From assembly GCA_020055645.1 (NCBI GenBank), contig CM034549.1, forward strand, positions 26,185,930 through 26,249,929: a DNA stretch of 64,000 nt. The letters run 5' to 3'. A program made the position numbers and the translations under genes. Positions 27,701-39,053 of the stretch are shown here, piece after piece. The notes beneath the pieces are model-generated. The model ran no database searches. It was not told the DNA's origin and saw nothing but the letters and a program-made list of their open reading frames with translations. This DNA is from Tomocerus qinae. Its lineage: Eukaryota > Arthropoda > Collembola > Entomobryomorpha > Tomoceridae. The stretch's first letter is position 1. Each line of letters starts with the position of its first letter.

Positions 27701-30700
27701 GTAGCTTCAGGAGAATACACACCTGGAGATCCAAATTCAAAGCCTTTGTATCAATGTGATTTCTCTGGAAGTCAAGAAGCCGGCAAACTCCTCGGGTATG
27801 TTAAATATTTATAACTGAGTACAAATGAACAGCGATATAAATAAAGTCTGATTGATTTGTTTGTATAATTTTAGAGATATGATGAAACTGGGATTCTCTA
27901 AGGGATGGCCAGATGCACTTACTGCTATTACCGGCAGTCCCAAAATGTCAATTGAACCTTTAATAAATTATTTCCAACCCCTTTTTGATCTTTTTGACCG
28001 GGAATTAGCCGCAGCCGGGGAATCTGCTTGTTTTGGAGGTAAATGAGAAAACAAGATCAGAATAATTACATAAGATTTTTATACAAAATTGTTAAAATGT
28101 GTGCATTTGAACAGAGGGCTGTCAGTCAGTGGCAAGTGCTTACCTAGATGGTAAATATGAAACGGAATTCTCAGCCATGTCAAACAAAGTGGCTTTAGCT
28201 GAATGGGCCTATAATACTGATTTGACTAATGCAACTGCTGAGGCTGAATTGGAAGCAGCTAATTTAGAATATGCTACATACGAGAAAAAAGAGTGGCAAG
28301 ACACTATTAGCCAATTTGATTATGAGACATTCAACGACACTGATAGCAAGCGAAGATTCAAGTTCTTGAATGCTGTCGGTGTTTCGGCCCTTCCTGAAGC
28401 CGATTTAGTTCAAGTTAGTTGTGGCAATTTAATTTATTATCATATTTTACAGATAATCTTTTCATGATGTAAATTTCCGCTTGTAGCTTGTAGTTTAAGA
28501 CAAGAATCAACCATGTTTATTTTTTAATAATTTTGTATGATTTTCTCCAAAGTATAATAGAGTTCTATCTGATATGACAAAAATATACGGGACTGCCAAA
28601 GTTTGTCCTTACACTAACCAAAATTGCAATGCAACTGCAGAGGGACTTTCTTTAGAACCAGGTAAGAAATGTTAAAATAGAAAAACCTACAGCAAGCCGT
28701 AACAGAAGCTCGCCTGATTAAAGGTTAACGTGTACACATTTTGGTAGACAAAAAGTATTTGCACGTAGCACAAAACCGAACGTACGGATTTTGGTAAAAC
28801 TTTCAGAATTGGGTCGTTATATATGTAGCTATGACATATTAAAAATTCAGACATTGTTATTATAAGGGAACGAAGCTATATTATTTGAAAAATCAACAAA
28901 AAATCAAAATTGATTAATATTGACTATGAAAATCAACAGCAAATCAAAATTGATTAATATTGACATGAAAATCAACAGCAAATCAAAATTGATTAATGTT
29001 TACTATGAAAATCAACAGCCAATCAAAATTGATTAATGTTGACTCAGTTGACTATGAAAATCAACAGAAAATCAAAATTGATTAATGTTGACTCAGTTGA
29101 CTATGAAAATCAACAGAAAATCAAAATTGATTAATGTTGACTCAGTTGACTATGAAAATCAACAGAAAATCAAAATTGATTAATGTTGACTATGAAAATC
29201 AACAGATATTCAATCTTTATTGATTATGAGTATTAAAATCTACAGAAAATTAAAATAGGTTAATAATGAGTATTAAAATCTACAAAAAATTAAAATCGGT
29301 TAATAATGATTATTTAATAAGCTGCCTTATTCAGGCGAGCTAAAAATGAGGAAATCAAAAAATTAAAATTTGACTATAAAATAGAATAAAAATCCAAAAT
29401 AGATTTTTTCCCATCGTCTAATAGTTATTTTCCGGTTTTATTTGCTTTATTATAAAATCTCAAATTTGGTAGAAGCGTATTGATATATTTTATACTATCT
29501 CGCTAACAATTTATAGGAAACGCCTTTGAACATTTTAATGTCGATTTAATGGCAAATTATCACTTTGACTATTAAAATGAAGACAAAGTGAGCGCGCGGT
29601 ATCTCAGCAACCAATGGACCGATTTACCCCCAATTCAATAGGGATCGTCAGTGGTCCGTAGGCATTGTTTTTGCCAGGTTTGGTCAATATCCGTCATTGC
29701 TTTCGAAAGTTAGCGTGGGGACGGACGGACGGACGGACGGACGTACGGACTGTGTGATTCTATAAGCTCGCTTTATCAGGCGAGCTAAAAATGACAGTTA
29801 AAATAAATCACGTATAATCTGGCAAATTTTTTGAGGTAGATTTGGAAGAGATCTTAGCAAATGGGACAAATTATGACGAAATGGCCTACGTTTGGAAAGG
29901 GTGGAGAGATGCTTCTGGGAAATTAATGAGACAACTATACAATCAATATGTCGATTTAAGCAACCAAGCGGCCGTTGCGAACGGTAAGTTATGTCCTTGA
30001 TGTTACTTTGTAATCATTAATAACTAACTACTAATGTTATGTTCTCATGCCTTAAATAGAGTATGCCAACATGGGCGATTTTTGGTTACTTCGGTATGAA
30101 TCTGAAACTTTCCGTGCCGATTTGGAAAGTCTCTGGACTGAGTTAAAGCCTCTTTACGAGGAACTTCATGCTTACGTTAGATATAAACTTTCTCTCAAAT
30201 TCCCTCAAGTGCAAGTTACAAACCCAATACCAACTCATGTTTTAGGTAAGCTTACCAACATTTCTCCCTGTTCTTACCGCATTCCAGGTTATTTCATTGT
30301 ATTAATTTTATATAGGAAATATGTGGAGTCAAACGTGGGAGAACGTTTATCCTGATGTAGTCCCCTATCCAAATGCGACCTCTTTCGACATAACAAAAGT
30401 GCTTCAAGAGGTAATCACTTATTGCTGTTATTTGTTAGTATTAAGATCATAGAATCATTTATACCGATGGACCGAGATCTATTAAGTAATATATTAAGTG
30501 CAATGAGTACATGTACACAATTGACAGTAATTGGCATTTTAATTTACTATTTAATTTTCAATTTAGAGATATCCAGAGACATTGGAAGGAGTTACACAAA
30601 TATTTGACATTGCCAATGAGTTTTTCCTCAGTCTTGGCTTATCTGATATGCATATGGCATATGGCCCTAAAGCTATGATCATTAAACCTAGTGACAAAGA

Positions 30701-31984
30701 AGTTGTTTGCCATGCTTCTGCATGGGACTTTTCTGATGGTGAAGATTTTAGGTAAAAATTATGAAGATACACCAAAAATACTTCTTACAAATACCTTTTG
30801 CTTATTTGTCATTTGACGTGTTCAGGATAAAAATGTGTACCAAGATCAACCAATTGGACTTCATTACTGTTCACCACGAACTTGGACACATTCAATATTA
30901 TTTGAATTACAAAAATCTTCCTATTACTCTCAGATCTGGAGCAAATCCAGGTAAGTAAAGCAAAAAGGCTTAATTTACTTAAAGGAAAATGATTTATACC
31001 ATCTAATTTGTACTTAATGGTTATGTAGGTTTCCATGAAGCAATCGGAGACGTTGTATCTCTATCTGTAAATACTCCTAAACACATGGCCACAATAGGGT
31101 TTATCGACAATGTAGAAACATCCCCTGAGTCAACACTTAACTACCTTTTGCAGATTGCCTTAGACAAAGTAAGGAGTAGCATGAAAAAATAAATCAATGC
31201 TCTAGGTTTCAATTGATCAATGTATTTAAAATCGTTTTAGGTGGCTTTCTTACCATTTGGTTATCTGATTGACTCTTACCGGTGGAAAGTGTTTGATGGA
31301 AGCATTCCCAGAACAAACTACACTTATAACTGGCTCAAAATGAGGTATAGAAACTAATTTTAACGATCGAATCCAAAACTGGAGTTTTTTCATACACATC
31401 GCATTTCTCCTTCTTTATCATAAAAAATTATTTTATCTAGGAATGAATACCAAGGGATTGTGCCACCATTTAAAAGAAGTGAGAACGATTTCGACCCGGG
31501 AGCAAAATATCATGTACCTGGAAATACACCATACATCCGATATTTTGTCAGTTACATATTACAATTCCAAATTCACAAAGCACTCTGTGTGGCAGCTGGA
31601 GAGTACCCACAAAACCCTCTTCATGAATGTGATATTTACAGAAATGCAAATGCAGGAGCTATATTCAAGTAAGCAAATCTATATAGAAATCATACTCAAT
31701 GGATCTAATAGTACCACTAGACAAACTGTAAAACATATCTACTGGTTTTCATACTAATTTCTTTGTTAATAATTGTTTTCTCCTTGTGCAGGCGTGTTTT
31801 AGAATCGGGCATGTCAAAAAATTGGCAAGATCTCCTTCTAGAAGTAACCGGAGGAAACAAACTGGACGCTTCTGCAATTAGGGAGTATTTCATTCCTCTT
31901 ACTGAGTATTTAGCAGAACAAAGACGAGTGCTAGGATATCCGATCGGATGGTCTAATACTGCCTTTGAAGACTTTTATGAATAA
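24764..31984 (+). CDS. ACE: Two-domain angiotensin-converting enzyme, predicted secreted
   Basis: A peptidyl-dipeptidase of family M2 that removes C-terminal dipeptides outside the cell. There are 23 exons: 24764-25000, 25092-25256, 25414-25507, 25622-25685, 26013-26095, 26181-26413, 26544-26624, 26698-26876, 26961-27264, 27352-27554, 27652-27795, 27875-28038, 28115-28413, 28553-28661, 29840-29983, 30060-30245, 30316-30410, 30567-30751, 30826-30950, 31029-31168, 31241-31344, 31441-31668 and 31792-31984. They total 3,759 nt, 1,252 residues. A signal peptide ([14 protein letters not shown]) is followed by two tandem catalytic domains. Zinc motifs are HEAGH (396-400, third ligand E424) and HELGH (1007-1011, E1035). 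AKYH and YIRYF substrate-site motifs occur in both. The protein ends NTAFEDFYE with no hydrophobic anchor, unlike vertebrate somatic ACE. Oddities: Ala in the first HExxH, CHASAED instead of CHASAWD in domain 1, a three-residue insertion after it, and HKALC for HEALC in domain 2. Confidence 0.95.
28886..29313. repeat. Tandem array of about 39-50 bp units
   Basis: About ten units with core TATGAAAATCAACAGAAAAT followed by CAAAATTGATTAATGTTGAC. Some units carry an additional TCAGTTGAC, giving two alternating lengths. Each unit contains AATCAAAATTGATT, an imperfect palindrome. The last units (from about 29,215) are diverged (TATTAAAATCTACAGAAAAT). The array lies within the composite element in ACE intron 14. 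Confidence 0.85.
29319..29349 (+). repeat. Internal copy of the element's right end
   Basis: Matches 29,764-29,794 over 31 bases with a few differences. It is followed by the same GCTAAAAATGA. It closes the tandem array on its right side. Confidence 0.7.
29717..29750. repeat. (GGAC)n microsatellite
   Basis: Seven GGAC units, one altered to GTAC, at the end of the unique module of the composite element. The preceding sequence (about 29,590-29,716) is GC-richer than its surroundings and begins GAGCGCGCGGTATCTCAGC. Confidence 0.85.
29764..29794 (+). repeat. Right end of the composite element (hairpin)
   Basis: AGCTCGC and GCGAGCT flank a short loop, so this end can fold on itself. It also pairs with the left end at 28,707. 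Confidence 0.65.
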
Positions 31985-34900
31985 TTAAGATTAAGACTAA
32001 GCAGCCTGACATATTGCCAAAGAAGAAGGCAGAAGAAGTTCTTAAATAATTAAGCCACTGCATAAACCAGACTTACAGACATTTGCATTGATTACACAAT
32101 AATATTTGTATACGTCTTAAGATGTAGTCTGAGCTGCTTTTATTTTATTTCTAAAATCTTGGTTGTTAATTCGTTGGATTAGCAGTAGGTATTTTTTGTG
32201 GCTTTTATTACCCGTGTAACTGGTCTATAGAGTATTTATTTGATAATAAATTGAGTAGTACTACAGATTACAGATATTATTCTCTCAACATCCCCGCATT
32301 GATTAAGTATTCTGAGCAATATATTTTAGTAGTTGCCAACAGAAAACTAATCATTTCATGTGTACACAGTTTCTGTATCTTACGCGGTGTAAGCAACAAG
32401 ACTGGATTGTCAAAGTCATAAAAACGTAGTAGCCTTGATTTTTGGAGGCTGGTTGTTGGTCTCTAAATTCTCCTGTGAGGCTTGGAGATATGTTTTAGGG
32501 AAGTGTGTGTTCATGCCAGGCATAAAACGAAATCTGCTCCGCAGGGATATGCATGGATAGATTTCTCATCTTTGTGTAATATGAGTATGCTTAGCACATA
32601 ATCATGAAGTGTATCCCTTTATAGGAGATCCATCTCCACGTTTACTACTATTCTTACTTTAATCAGGGGATGACAGAGGAAACGAGTTTCGTTTAGCTTA
32701 GTTAACGCCGTGGCATGGCCAGTTGTGTATATCCACATCGCCACAGAACCCAAATTCAATGCATTGTTAAGGGAAGAGATGTTGGTAAAGGTAAAGGGTG
32801 GAAATAAAGGAAATCGATTCACATACACTCATCAACTAAGGAAAACCAACAGAACTGGACGATCTGAAGGTTAAGCTTCAGTTAATTTATTACAGTATTC
32901 TATGTTTCTCCAATATACAGCTACTTACATCACAATTAGCTAGTAACTACCCATTTGCGTTGTTTTCCTAACATAATACACCATTTTGCTCTGTTCAGTC
33001 GCTCTTAATTTATTCTTCTATCGAAAAACATCGTTAAAAATCCTAGGATGCATTCAGGTGTATATTTAGCTGTAATTCTTCATTATGACGCGTTAATTAC
33101 AACCGAGAATTTTTCCATACACACCTGAAACGTGTAAAACAAGTTCCTGCTAATTTTTGGCAATTTTTGGAATCTGTAAACGTTCAATGTGCTCGCTAAA
33201 CTCATTTGTTTACACGATATGATTTGAACTCCAGTACAACTACATACAAAGTGCAAAGCAATCCTTGTCTTAATTCCCATTATGCAAACACAGGTAAAGA
33301 AACTCTGTCTTGTGTCCTTGTAAGAGTGCATTCCGAAGATGTGTATATTCTAAAGGTTCCTTACATACGTTACCTGTTCTCACCGACTCTACACAGATCA
33401 GCTCAAGTGAACAATTCCTACTCAAGAAGGAGCTCATCTTCCACTAACTACAGACCAAGTAAGATCTCGCTACGTAACTCCTTAGTAATTTTTCTTATCC
33501 CTATCTCCACTTCTTCTATTTTAAATCTTCTACGAGAGATGATGCTTAAAAGGGGTGACGTGCCGAGAAGTTAAATTAATATAGGTACATCGGCCATGGT
33601 CAGACTCTCGCAGCAATAGATTCATAAAAGTCTAGCTAAGAGGAATCTGTAAAAGTTATGTTACAGGTATGTACTAGAACCACGATTTTAAAATGTGCAG
33701 CAACCGGTTACACCGAACTATCCCCATTCATTTCAGAGGAAATACACTTCTGTATCTTATAGTGTTCAATTTATTATCAAGAATGGGATTGTACTCTCTA
33801 GTGCTTACTACATACATACATACTAGTACTTTATACAAGTTCTCAATAACCATTATAAACCTTGCATTGTTTCAAACCTTACAAATATGTATGTATTTAC
33901 CATGCTGCGCAGTATGACAATGAACTTTTATGCACGTGCGTAAGGTCCATGTTCTAATTCGCTCTACATTCAAGCAATACAAACACTATTATGTAATGTC
34001 CTGCATTAAATTCATTATGTCATTAATTTTAATGAGATAATTGTTATTTGCTCACTATTTATACACTGCCAACTAACTTTATCAGATCTTTCCTAACTTT
34101 TCACAGAAGTAACACGAACATTCATATTTACACGAAAACGACGTTGATAAGATATCTCTTTACAATTTTGCATCCACAAACCTAAACATAAGTACTCAGA
34201 AATGTCATGTCATCCATACAAATAAAACAGTCAAGAAGTCATCAATGAATTCATGATTTAAGCAACATGCATGTTGTTGATGTTGCTGGTACAATAAACT
34301 TTAACGAATATTTGTAATGTATTCGCTTTGCTGCTCTTAATGTAATAACAGACTATTGCTTAAAAATATCTAGCTTATTAGTACATAGATGCAAATAGTA
34401 GTCATTTATACGAGACTGGGTATTGGGCTACCTAGTAGTATTAGTACTTAGTACTTGTGCAAACGAAAATTAAGTCGAAAGAGGAAGTCTAAAAAAATAT
34501 AGAATCTGGCATTTTCTGGTAAATAGCTAAAGATAGCTGTTACATTTTCTTTTGCTTCTTTTGGATGCTTAACCTCTAGAATAGAAAAGCAAAGGATTCC
34601 CGTTTTCCACCGTAAAATTGGTATTTTTTTAAATCTCAAGATGTTAAAAGGTATCGAGTCTAGTAAAAACGCAGTAGTTAGCTGTAACTGTCAAAGAAAC
34701 CACAAATGATCGGATGAGTCAACTAGAGATACTGTGTGATGTGTACACCTCCCCTCGTGTCACTATGCATGAGTGTTCACAGACACGATAAACGAAGATG
34801 CGATGGGTAATGTAAATGTGGCTAATTGTGAGTACAGAATTGAGATTTACAGTAGAATCAGGTAAAATCAGTGAATAAAAAGGTGAAAAGTATCGTAAAT

Positions 34901-37900
34901 GCAGTGTAAGAGGTAGAGCTAAATACAGCTCATTGCTTAATTAATAAGGAAGAGAGTTGGATAAGATAGTTTTTCATGGCATGCCTTAATGGAAAAGCAA
35001 TACTTCACATCAAAAGTCAAGAAAAAGGGGGTAGCTCATAAAAAAGTTGGGTTTACTTAGCATTCATTCAGCACTTAAGTAAAACTGCATGAGTTGAGAA
35101 GAGTTTCCAAACAGTTTAGTTTAACTGCAACTAGTACCTATGAGTTAGTATATTGCATTTGTATCTTGTACAATTGTACTGTTCTGACGATACTTACTGA
35201 CGTTGGGTTTGTAGAGTGGATGAGGAGAAAAAGTTTGTAGCCGATTTCTCTAGTGTCATTACCCTCGTGCTGTGATGTGTAAGTATATGTGGCTTACGTT
35301 ACCTTACAATAATCATTTCATTTACTGAGTTTAAGTTGCGCTGCTTTGTATACATCTGTCTCTACACTTATGCATGGGAGGATGAAACTTGCTTACGTTT
35401 TATTAGCTTTAGCCAAGGATCTGCTTCCCACAGCTATGCACTCCACGCCATCCCAATGTACTCATTCACACACAATGCAATAGCAAATCTCGGAGCGAGT
35501 ACAACACAAAACATTATAGAGTAGAAATTCATAGATTGTCATCATCATGCAAGTTAAACTAGGTATGTCTGAAACAAGAGTAAGAAATGCCGATAATATA
35601 ATTTATATGCAAGAAAATAGAATCGATATTATTGGCATTTATTATCATACACTAATAGACCATTTTAGAAACGCTGTAACAAACAGACCCGCCTTAGAAC
35701 TGATATACACAATTAAACGTAGGTCATACACTTCTGACTCTACCAACACAAATACCCTACAAAGTATAAAGCCCTAAGCTAAACTTGGTCTAAACAAGTC
35801 AATTCAATTGAATGACACAATGTACTTTTATATAAAGTGACTTTACCTGACTTTTGTTCCATATAATTTTACAGCAGAGGTTGTACCTCTATATGTACAT
35901 GCATATAATAGTTCTTATCTATATAATTCTAGCTATTACTTACAAAGGTGCATTCAGTATAGACTGACAATGAGACTGACTTACGATACGAACGATTATT
36001 ATTGCGTATAGGTATTGAAGATTGCATTGTAGTTTAGTTTGTTGGTAGTTCGAACACATCAGCTGCAGTATAATATACTTAGGAGGGTAGTACTAGAATT
36101 GTTAAGCTTAAGATTCATAGAGTAGAAAGACTATGGTATCTGTTATCTAAGGTATATAGGTACATGTTGGCTATACGTTTACTTACCTTACTACTACCTT
36201 AGAGTAGCAATAATACCCGTTCAACGAAAAAGAATGCAGCTTCACATGAATTACATTTGCAGTGTAGTGGAGTAAGTAGGAATGGACTCAATGTATAGTT
36301 ACTTACTTAAAATGTACATATAGAGAGACGAAACTCGTACTTTAAGTATACGTCCAAATAAAAGTATGATACATCATGTACTTTATGTACGTATGTCTTT
36401 AGCTTAACTATCTATCTGTCTATGTAAGCTATGTCTGTCTCTAAGGTTGAATGTACAACACTTTACTGCATCCAGGAGTCTATGTATAATATATATAATA
36501 TGTACGTTGTACTACACGAACTTTACGACTGCCTGCATAAAACTGCTGAGCTACATGCACGTAATGAAACTGTACTAAGGTTTGAACTTAAAACATAAGA
36601 CAAGACATAGAAAGACACAAATCCCATACGAACAATAATGTAGTAGAGGGAAGAAGAGAGAGTTTCGCATCAAGAATTATTGCATTATAAATTCTCTTAT
36701 AACGAAATTAAAGTTAAAAGTCAAAAGTACATTCAAGTTAAGTCAACAGTGCAGTGGAATAAGGTAATTTATCTTCTGTTTTATATACGTTACAAATATT
36801 ATTATTCTGATGATGATGAAAAGGAAGGATTACTTTAGTTCACCTCCAAGAGAAATAGACGAAACCGTTGCAAAACACTTTTTTTAACGAGAACCTAAAC
36901 TCTTGCAATTTTTAGTAATCCTTTTCTTACACATCTATCTTTAAAGTTACTTTATTCAGTGCTCTATTTGTATAGTGTGATATGAGCTCGTGCTAACACT
37001 TCGGTGTTTAAGCTGTTTAAGTGACCATATTTAACAGAGCAGTCAGCGCCCCGCAAAGTACACAAATTCTTTCAATATGTTCCTTTTCCCGTTTGTTTCC
37101 GAAGAGTTTTATACCTTCAGTTTTCACCACATCAATATTTAACGATCTAAATACTGTTTTTGCAATTTCAAGTGGAAAATAATTTTGTTTGTGTTATACT
37201 ACCGTGCCACCATTACATCATTGGCACTTACCTCCCTTTCGGTATTTGTTATTACTCTTATTACGCATGATGTACGCAAGTACGTAGTTAACTCCGATAT
37301 TCCTCCAGTTGTTATTGTCAAAAACTTGAAAAGGAATCTGCTTCTACGTTTTTCCTTATTTATAACTACGTAGCAGGTTATGTTATATTTAGGTAAACAT
37401 TAAGTTAAATTCTTTCAATTGCTTTTTCAGTGTCAATGTGCTTAGTGTTTATCTACCACTGTAATTCTGTGTAATCTGAAAGGTTAATGTTTAGATCTTA
37501 TCTTAAGTTTAAGACCATCACTTGTCTAATCACATTCACATTTTGACCTCACCTAAACACTTGTGACCATGAAAGGATCGTTGTTCTTGGAGAAGATAGT
37601 GGTGACACAATGACAATGACAATTAGTTACATTTCGATTACCCCCAGTCTGAGTCAGCATTGACAGTTTTAGTTACGTATGACGTATGCTATCAACTATT
37701 AACGTTTACATTCATTCCTCAATACTCGTAAACCTAGAATCTTAACTTAACTTACGCTACATATGTTAAGAATCTGCCGCACAGTTAGCGGTACTAATTT
37801 AATTAAAAAGGGAACTGTTTTGCAAAACATTTTTAATGCTAGGACGTATGAACAACGGATTAAGAACGAAAAATTAACTATCTAGTATAAAATGTAATGT

Positions 37901-37960
37901 GGTTCCATATAAAATTATTAATACTTACTTGATCCAACCTAATTTTCTTTGTTCTTGCAG
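31985..37960. other. ACE 3' UTR, then about 5.7 kb with nothing recognised
   Basis: AATAAA at 32,245-32,250 is the likely ACE poly(A) signal. The rest contains several short open frames (for example 33,206-33,574, 35,547-35,777 and 37,185-37,373) without splice context, family match or coding character. The UBR3 promoter should lie toward the right end. Confidence 0.5.
32245..32250 (+). promoter_or_regulatory. Candidate poly(A) signal of ACE
   Basis: AATAAA about 260 bases after the ACE stop codon on the coding strand, the first canonical signal downstream. Confidence 0.5.
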
Positions 37961-38101
37961 TTTCCACCTTCTGTTCTCAGCTGTCAAGTTATTTAGCGAA
38001 GTCAAGTTGTCACTTAGCTTTTGTGGGTATTCAGGCGTTTCTGCATTATTTCCATGCAGCTAATTTAGAAGAATGTGGAGGGTTGATATATTTACTTATA
38101 G
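37961..38101 (+). other. Possible extra 5' exon upstream of UBR3
   Basis: A strong acceptor (TTTGTTCTTGCAG) and donor (ATAG|GTGAGT) bracket 141 bases. One frame is open throughout, giving a peptide with LSSYLAKSSCHLAFV and ending EECGGLIYLLI. That frame ends in phase 1, whereas the next supported UBR3 exon (39,054) is open only in phase 0, so the two cannot be joined directly as coding. It may be an untranslated exon, part of an unseen transcript, or chance. Confidence 0.25.
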
Positions 38102-39053
38102 GTGAGTTATTGCAGTAATTTATTTTATATTTTTAACAACAATGTGTTTAACGTTAAAAATTAGTTAACAAATTAAGGTGCATGTTTTTAGATATTGAAC
38201 AGCTTTAATCTTTGAAATTCTTAATGTATTTTAAGATTTGGTTGTACATGGTGGTAATAATGTGGTATACATCTGATCATTTTTTGTATAATGGATTAGG
38301 TATGTCAGTTTCATTATATTTAAACAGGCAGGCATTGAATTGGGTCGAAAGATGAATTTTGTTGGACAAAGTAGAGCTTTTATATAGCTGGAGATGTAAG
38401 AGATAAGTAAAATAAGTTCTATTTTTAGGCATAAATATGTGAAATGTCTTATATGAATTGTTTATATGAATATGCAACATGAATCTTAATATAGCTGTTT
38501 TTATCTCATATTTATGGCCGAACTGACCTTACATTTGTTTGCATTACATCTACATAATTACATAATAATATGACATGACAGTAATAAGTATTTCTTTTTG
38601 TCCTTGTCATATATTTATTTGCTGTTTATTACAGGAACATTTATGTACATATAATAATTAATACACACAATGATGATACAATTTTATCACAACAGGCAAG
38701 TTAATGTACATATATATATATATAGGGTTTTTGATTGCAGAAAAGTTTATATAGATTTTGAAATCAATAATGGGTAAGAAACAAGTTTTGTTATTTTGTT
38801 AACATCCAAAATTCTAAATCAGGAAATAATAATTAAATAAATAATCATATATTTGAGAAACGTTTTATGTACGTGGTACACGTTTTTTAGAGGGTCTTAC
38901 GGTAGTGAGTGAGTACTGAGTAGTGCATGAATGGCATGAGTTGGGCATGAGTAGTGACAGTGACTAATAATATTATAGTGAATCACAAACCTTGCTACTA
39001 TACTGTAATTGGAACAAAATACCTAGCAACTCTTATTTCATATTTATTTACAG
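38102..39053. other. Non-coding stretch with AT microsatellite
   Basis: Nothing coding was recognised. (AT)n lies at 38,709-38,724. A first coding exon of UBR3 with the true start could be here or further left but was not identified. Confidence 0.4.

Larger units (their letters stand above)
28707..29794. mobile_element. Composite non-autonomous repeat with inverted ends
   Basis: The left end reads AGCTCGCCTGATTAAAG. The right end (29,771-29,786) reads CTTTATCAGGCGAGCT, its reverse complement apart from one extra T. A near copy of the right end, AAGCTGCCTTATTCAGGCGA, lies inside at 29,319-29,349, and both copies continue GCTAAAAATGA. Between them are a tandem array (28,886-29,313) and a module ending in GGAC repeats. 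There is no open reading frame, so it cannot move by itself. No clear target-site duplication was found. Class unknown: the inverted ends suggest a MITE or foldback element, while the repeated hairpin-like 3' end could mean two nested or adjacent copies. Confidence 0.6.
28662..29839 (+). other. ACE intron 14, filled by a repeat element
   Basis: This 1.18 kb intron is ten or more times longer than most other introns of the gene, and sits between domains in the second half. It is bounded by G|GTAAGA and GAGGTAG|A. Nearly all the extra length is the repeat element at 28,707-29,794. Confidence 0.85.

Noticed and set aside
28886..29313. CRISPR-like array
   Set aside because: The units are contiguous without unique spacers, and the host is a eukaryote.
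28707..29794. Helitron identity for the intron 14 element
   Set aside because: The hairpin near the right end is suggestive, but the sequence after it (GCTAAAAATG) does not give a clean CTRR-T end, and the left end is an inverted copy, unlike Helitrons.
33206..33574. Open frame of 122 codons
   Set aside because: Starts at a non-ATG codon, no family match and no splice context.
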